NCBI GenBank assembly: GCA_963696315.1
Contig: CAVOJU010000013.1
Coordinates: forward strand, 41,189 to 105,188
DNA from: CAWKEY01 sp963696315
GTDB lineage: Bacteria > Pseudomonadota > Gammaproteobacteria > Methylococcales > Methylomonadaceae
Length of the DNA: 64,000 nt
Direction of reading: 5' to 3'
Shown: positions 62,545 through 64,000 of the stretch, piece by piece
Numbering within the stretch: the stretch's first letter is position 1
Layout: every line of letters starts with the position of its first letter
The notes under the pieces: generated by a model
What the model was told of the DNA's origin: nothing
The model's database searches: none
Seen by the model: the letters and a program-made list of their open reading frames with translations, nothing else
Program-made: the position numbers and the translations under genes

Positions 62545-64000
62545 TCAGAAAATGAAGTAGATGAACGGATTGAACTCTTGCGTGGTCATGGCCACGATCG
62601 CCAGCCAGAAGACGGCCGTGATCCACAGGGCCTTCTTCCAGGTGATCGTGCGGGTGAAGTCCCAGGTTTGCGGGCAGAACCAGACGACGATCGCCGCCAG
62701 CAGCATCGAAACCACGTAGTACGGCTGATAGATCAGCCCGCCAATTAGCCCCGCGCCCGATTGCGGCGTCGTCAGTCCCAACATGCTGCGGCAGTATTCC
62801 ACCGCCGCGGGCAGATCGGCGGCGCGGAAGAAGACCCACGTGAAGCAGACGATCACGAACGTGATCGCCATCTTGGCGAACCCCGGCAGCCGTTCATAGA
62901 ACGCGTGCTTTCCGCCGAGCCGCTCGAGGATCAGCATCAGTCCGTGGATCGCGCCCCAGATCACGAAGTTCCACGAGGCCCCATGCCATAGCCCGCCGAG
63001 GAGCATCACCAACGCCAGGTTGATGTAGGTCCGCACGGGGCCCTTGCGATTGCCGCCGAGCGGATAGTAGAGGTTGTCGCGGAGCCAGGTCGAAAGGCTC
63101 AAGTGCCAACGCCGCCAGAATTCGGTGATCGACTGGCTGAGGTAGGGCGAATCGAAGTTCTTGGCGAACATGAAGCCCAGCATCAGCCCCAGGCCGATCG
63201 CCATGTCGCTGTAGGCGCTGAAGTCGAAGTAGATCTGAAAGGCGTAAGCGACCACGCCGACCCACGAGTCGAGGCAGCCGATCGAGCCGGCGTCGAACGC
63301 CATGTCGGCCACCTTGCCGCACGGATTGGCCAGCAGGATCTTCTTGCCGAGCCCCAGGCCGAGGAAGGCGACGCCGCGGGCGAACTTCTCGATCGTGTGC
63401 GTCCGCTCGCGAAGCTGATCGGCCACGTCCTGGAAGCGGATGATCGGCCCGGCCACAAGCTGCGGAAACATCGCCACGTAGCACCCATAGTCGATCGGAT
63501 TGCGGATCGCCAGGGCGTCGCCGCGATAGACGTCGATCGCATAGCTCATCGACTGGAACGTGTAGAAGCTGATGCCCAGCGGCAGCGTCACCTGGAGCAC
63601 GTTTTCCAGGCCCATGCCGGTCAGGCCGAGCGACTCCACCAGGGCCGTGTAGTTGAACGTGAGGAAGTTGAAGTACTTGAAGAACCCCAACAGCGAGAGG
63701 TTGGAGATCATGGAGATCGCCAGCACCCAGCGCTGACGCTTGGTCCGAGGTTGGCCCGGCGGCAACAAGGGGATCGGGTCGCGCCACGTCGAGGGCCGCA
63801 ACTGGCCGACCAGCGCCAATCCGCAGAGGTAGTCGATGAGCGTCGAGACGAACATCAACACCACGAACAGCGGATTCGCCCAGCCGTAGAAAACGTAGCT
63901 GACCGCCGTGAGCGTCAAGTGCTTGAGCCATCGCGGGCTGAGGTAATACAGCACCAGCGAGGCGGTCAGAAAGTAGAACAGAAACAGGTGGGAACTGAAA
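62545..64000 (-). CDS. algI: AlgI-type MBOAT acetyltransferase (5' end outside window)
   Basis: The frame is open to the window edge; in-frame codons from 63999 read FSSHLFLFYFLTASLVLYYLSPRW, a usual AlgI start region, so the true ATG is just beyond 64000. About ten membrane segments, FQDVADQLRERTHTIEKFARGVAFLGLGLGKKILLANPCG, LSTWLRDNLYYPLGGNRKGP and the catalytic GGLWHGASWNFVIWGAIHG are visible. AlgI passes acetyl groups across the inner membrane to AlgJ/AlgX. At ~484 residues (in window) it is nearly full length. High G+C like its neighbours. Strongly resembles planctomycete homologues (from experience, not a search). Confidence 0.92.
   Translation of the reverse strand, partial: FSSHLFLFYFLTASLVLYYLSPRWLKHLTLTAVSYVFYGWANPLFVVLMFVSTLIDYLCGLALVGQLRPSTWRDPIPLLPPGQPRTKRQRWVLAISMISNLSLLGFFKYFNFLTFNYTALVESLGLTGMGLENVLQVTLPLGISFYTFQSMSYAIDVYRGDALAIRNPIDYGCYVAMFPQLVAGPIIRFQDVADQLRERTHTIEKFARGVAFLGLGLGKKILLANPCGKVADMAFDAGSIGCLDSWVGVVAYAFQIYFDFSAYSDMAIGLGLMLGFMFAKNFDSPYLSQSITEFWRRWHLSLSTWLRDNLYYPLGGNRKGPVRTYINLALVMLLGGLWHGASWNFVIWGAIHGLMLILERLGGKHAFYERLPGFAKMAITFVIVCFTWVFFRAADLPAAVEYCRSMLGLTTPQSGAGLIGGLIYQPYYVVSMLLAAIVVWFCPQTWDFTRTITWKKALWITAVFWLAIVAMTTQEFNPFIYFIF

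Overview
The first 58 kb reads as an ordinary gammaproteobacterial chromosome of about 50% G+C. The gene order is typical of that class: tsaE-nnr divergent from queG, tRNA-Val-thrS-infC-rpmI-rplT-pheS-pheT-ihfA-merR-tRNA-Pro, purM divergent from a DUF2066 gene, rsmA-pdxA, ntrBC and aas-lplT. The mix of polyphosphate glucokinase, stand-alone CysC, a periplasmic alpha carbonic anhydrase, PEP synthase and class I FBPase would suit an aquatic or methanotroph-like gammaproteobacterium (Methylococcales would fit). That is an inference: no methane or methanol oxidation gene is in the window.

Layout. 0-9.4 kb: tsaE (cut by the window edge), nnr, queG, ppsA, a possible DnaA-box pair, a membrane protein, a cysC/DHH-phosphoesterase pair and inorganic pyrophosphatase. 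9.4-15 kb: rpiA, a peroxiredoxin, about 1.3 kb of decayed DNA with a transposase remnant and repeats, a haem-binding lipoprotein/alpha carbonic anhydrase pair, and polyphosphate glucokinase. 15-23 kb: translation cluster with two tRNAs. 23-30 kb: purM, DUF2066, guaD, metA, two genes of unknown function and a HerA-like ATPase. 30-39.4 kb: a long one-directional arsenic island (arsR, arsI, arsP, a CxxC mini-thioredoxin, arsC, acr3, universal stress protein, arsD, arsA, a class I glutamine amidotransferase and an exported FmdE-like protein). 39.7-46 kb: rsmA-pdxA, ntrBC, a SemiSWEET transporter and fbp. 46-57.4 kb: aas-lplT, an MFS permease, TetR and LysR regulators, an unexplained transcription unit ending in a strong terminator, a Nudix hydrolase, tRNA-Asp, rimO, an HD-GYP protein and a PilZ protein.

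At about 58.15-58.20 kb the window changes character. Three broken transposases of different types lie side by side (57.56-59.7 kb). Beyond them G+C rises well above the left part, and the genes (a SUMF1/FGE-type protein, an AlgJ/AlgX-like SGNH acetyltransferase, an AlgI-type MBOAT) look planctomycete-like. The join is either a transposon-mediated acquisition or, at least as likely, an assembly chimera at repetitive DNA.

The most coherent system is the arsenic island. It combines inorganic arsenic handling (ArsC, Acr3, ArsDA) with organoarsenical handling (ArsI C-As lyase, ArsP efflux) and carries four less usual passengers: a mini-thioredoxin, a Usp, a glutamine amidotransferase translationally coupled to arsA, and an exported FmdE homologue. 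A second candidate is cysC followed 2 nt later by a DHH phosphoesterase, possibly a pAp-recycling partner. Six otherwise conserved genes in the left part, and two in the right part, are broken by an apparent one- or two-base indel. This pattern suggests sequencing error more than biological decay.
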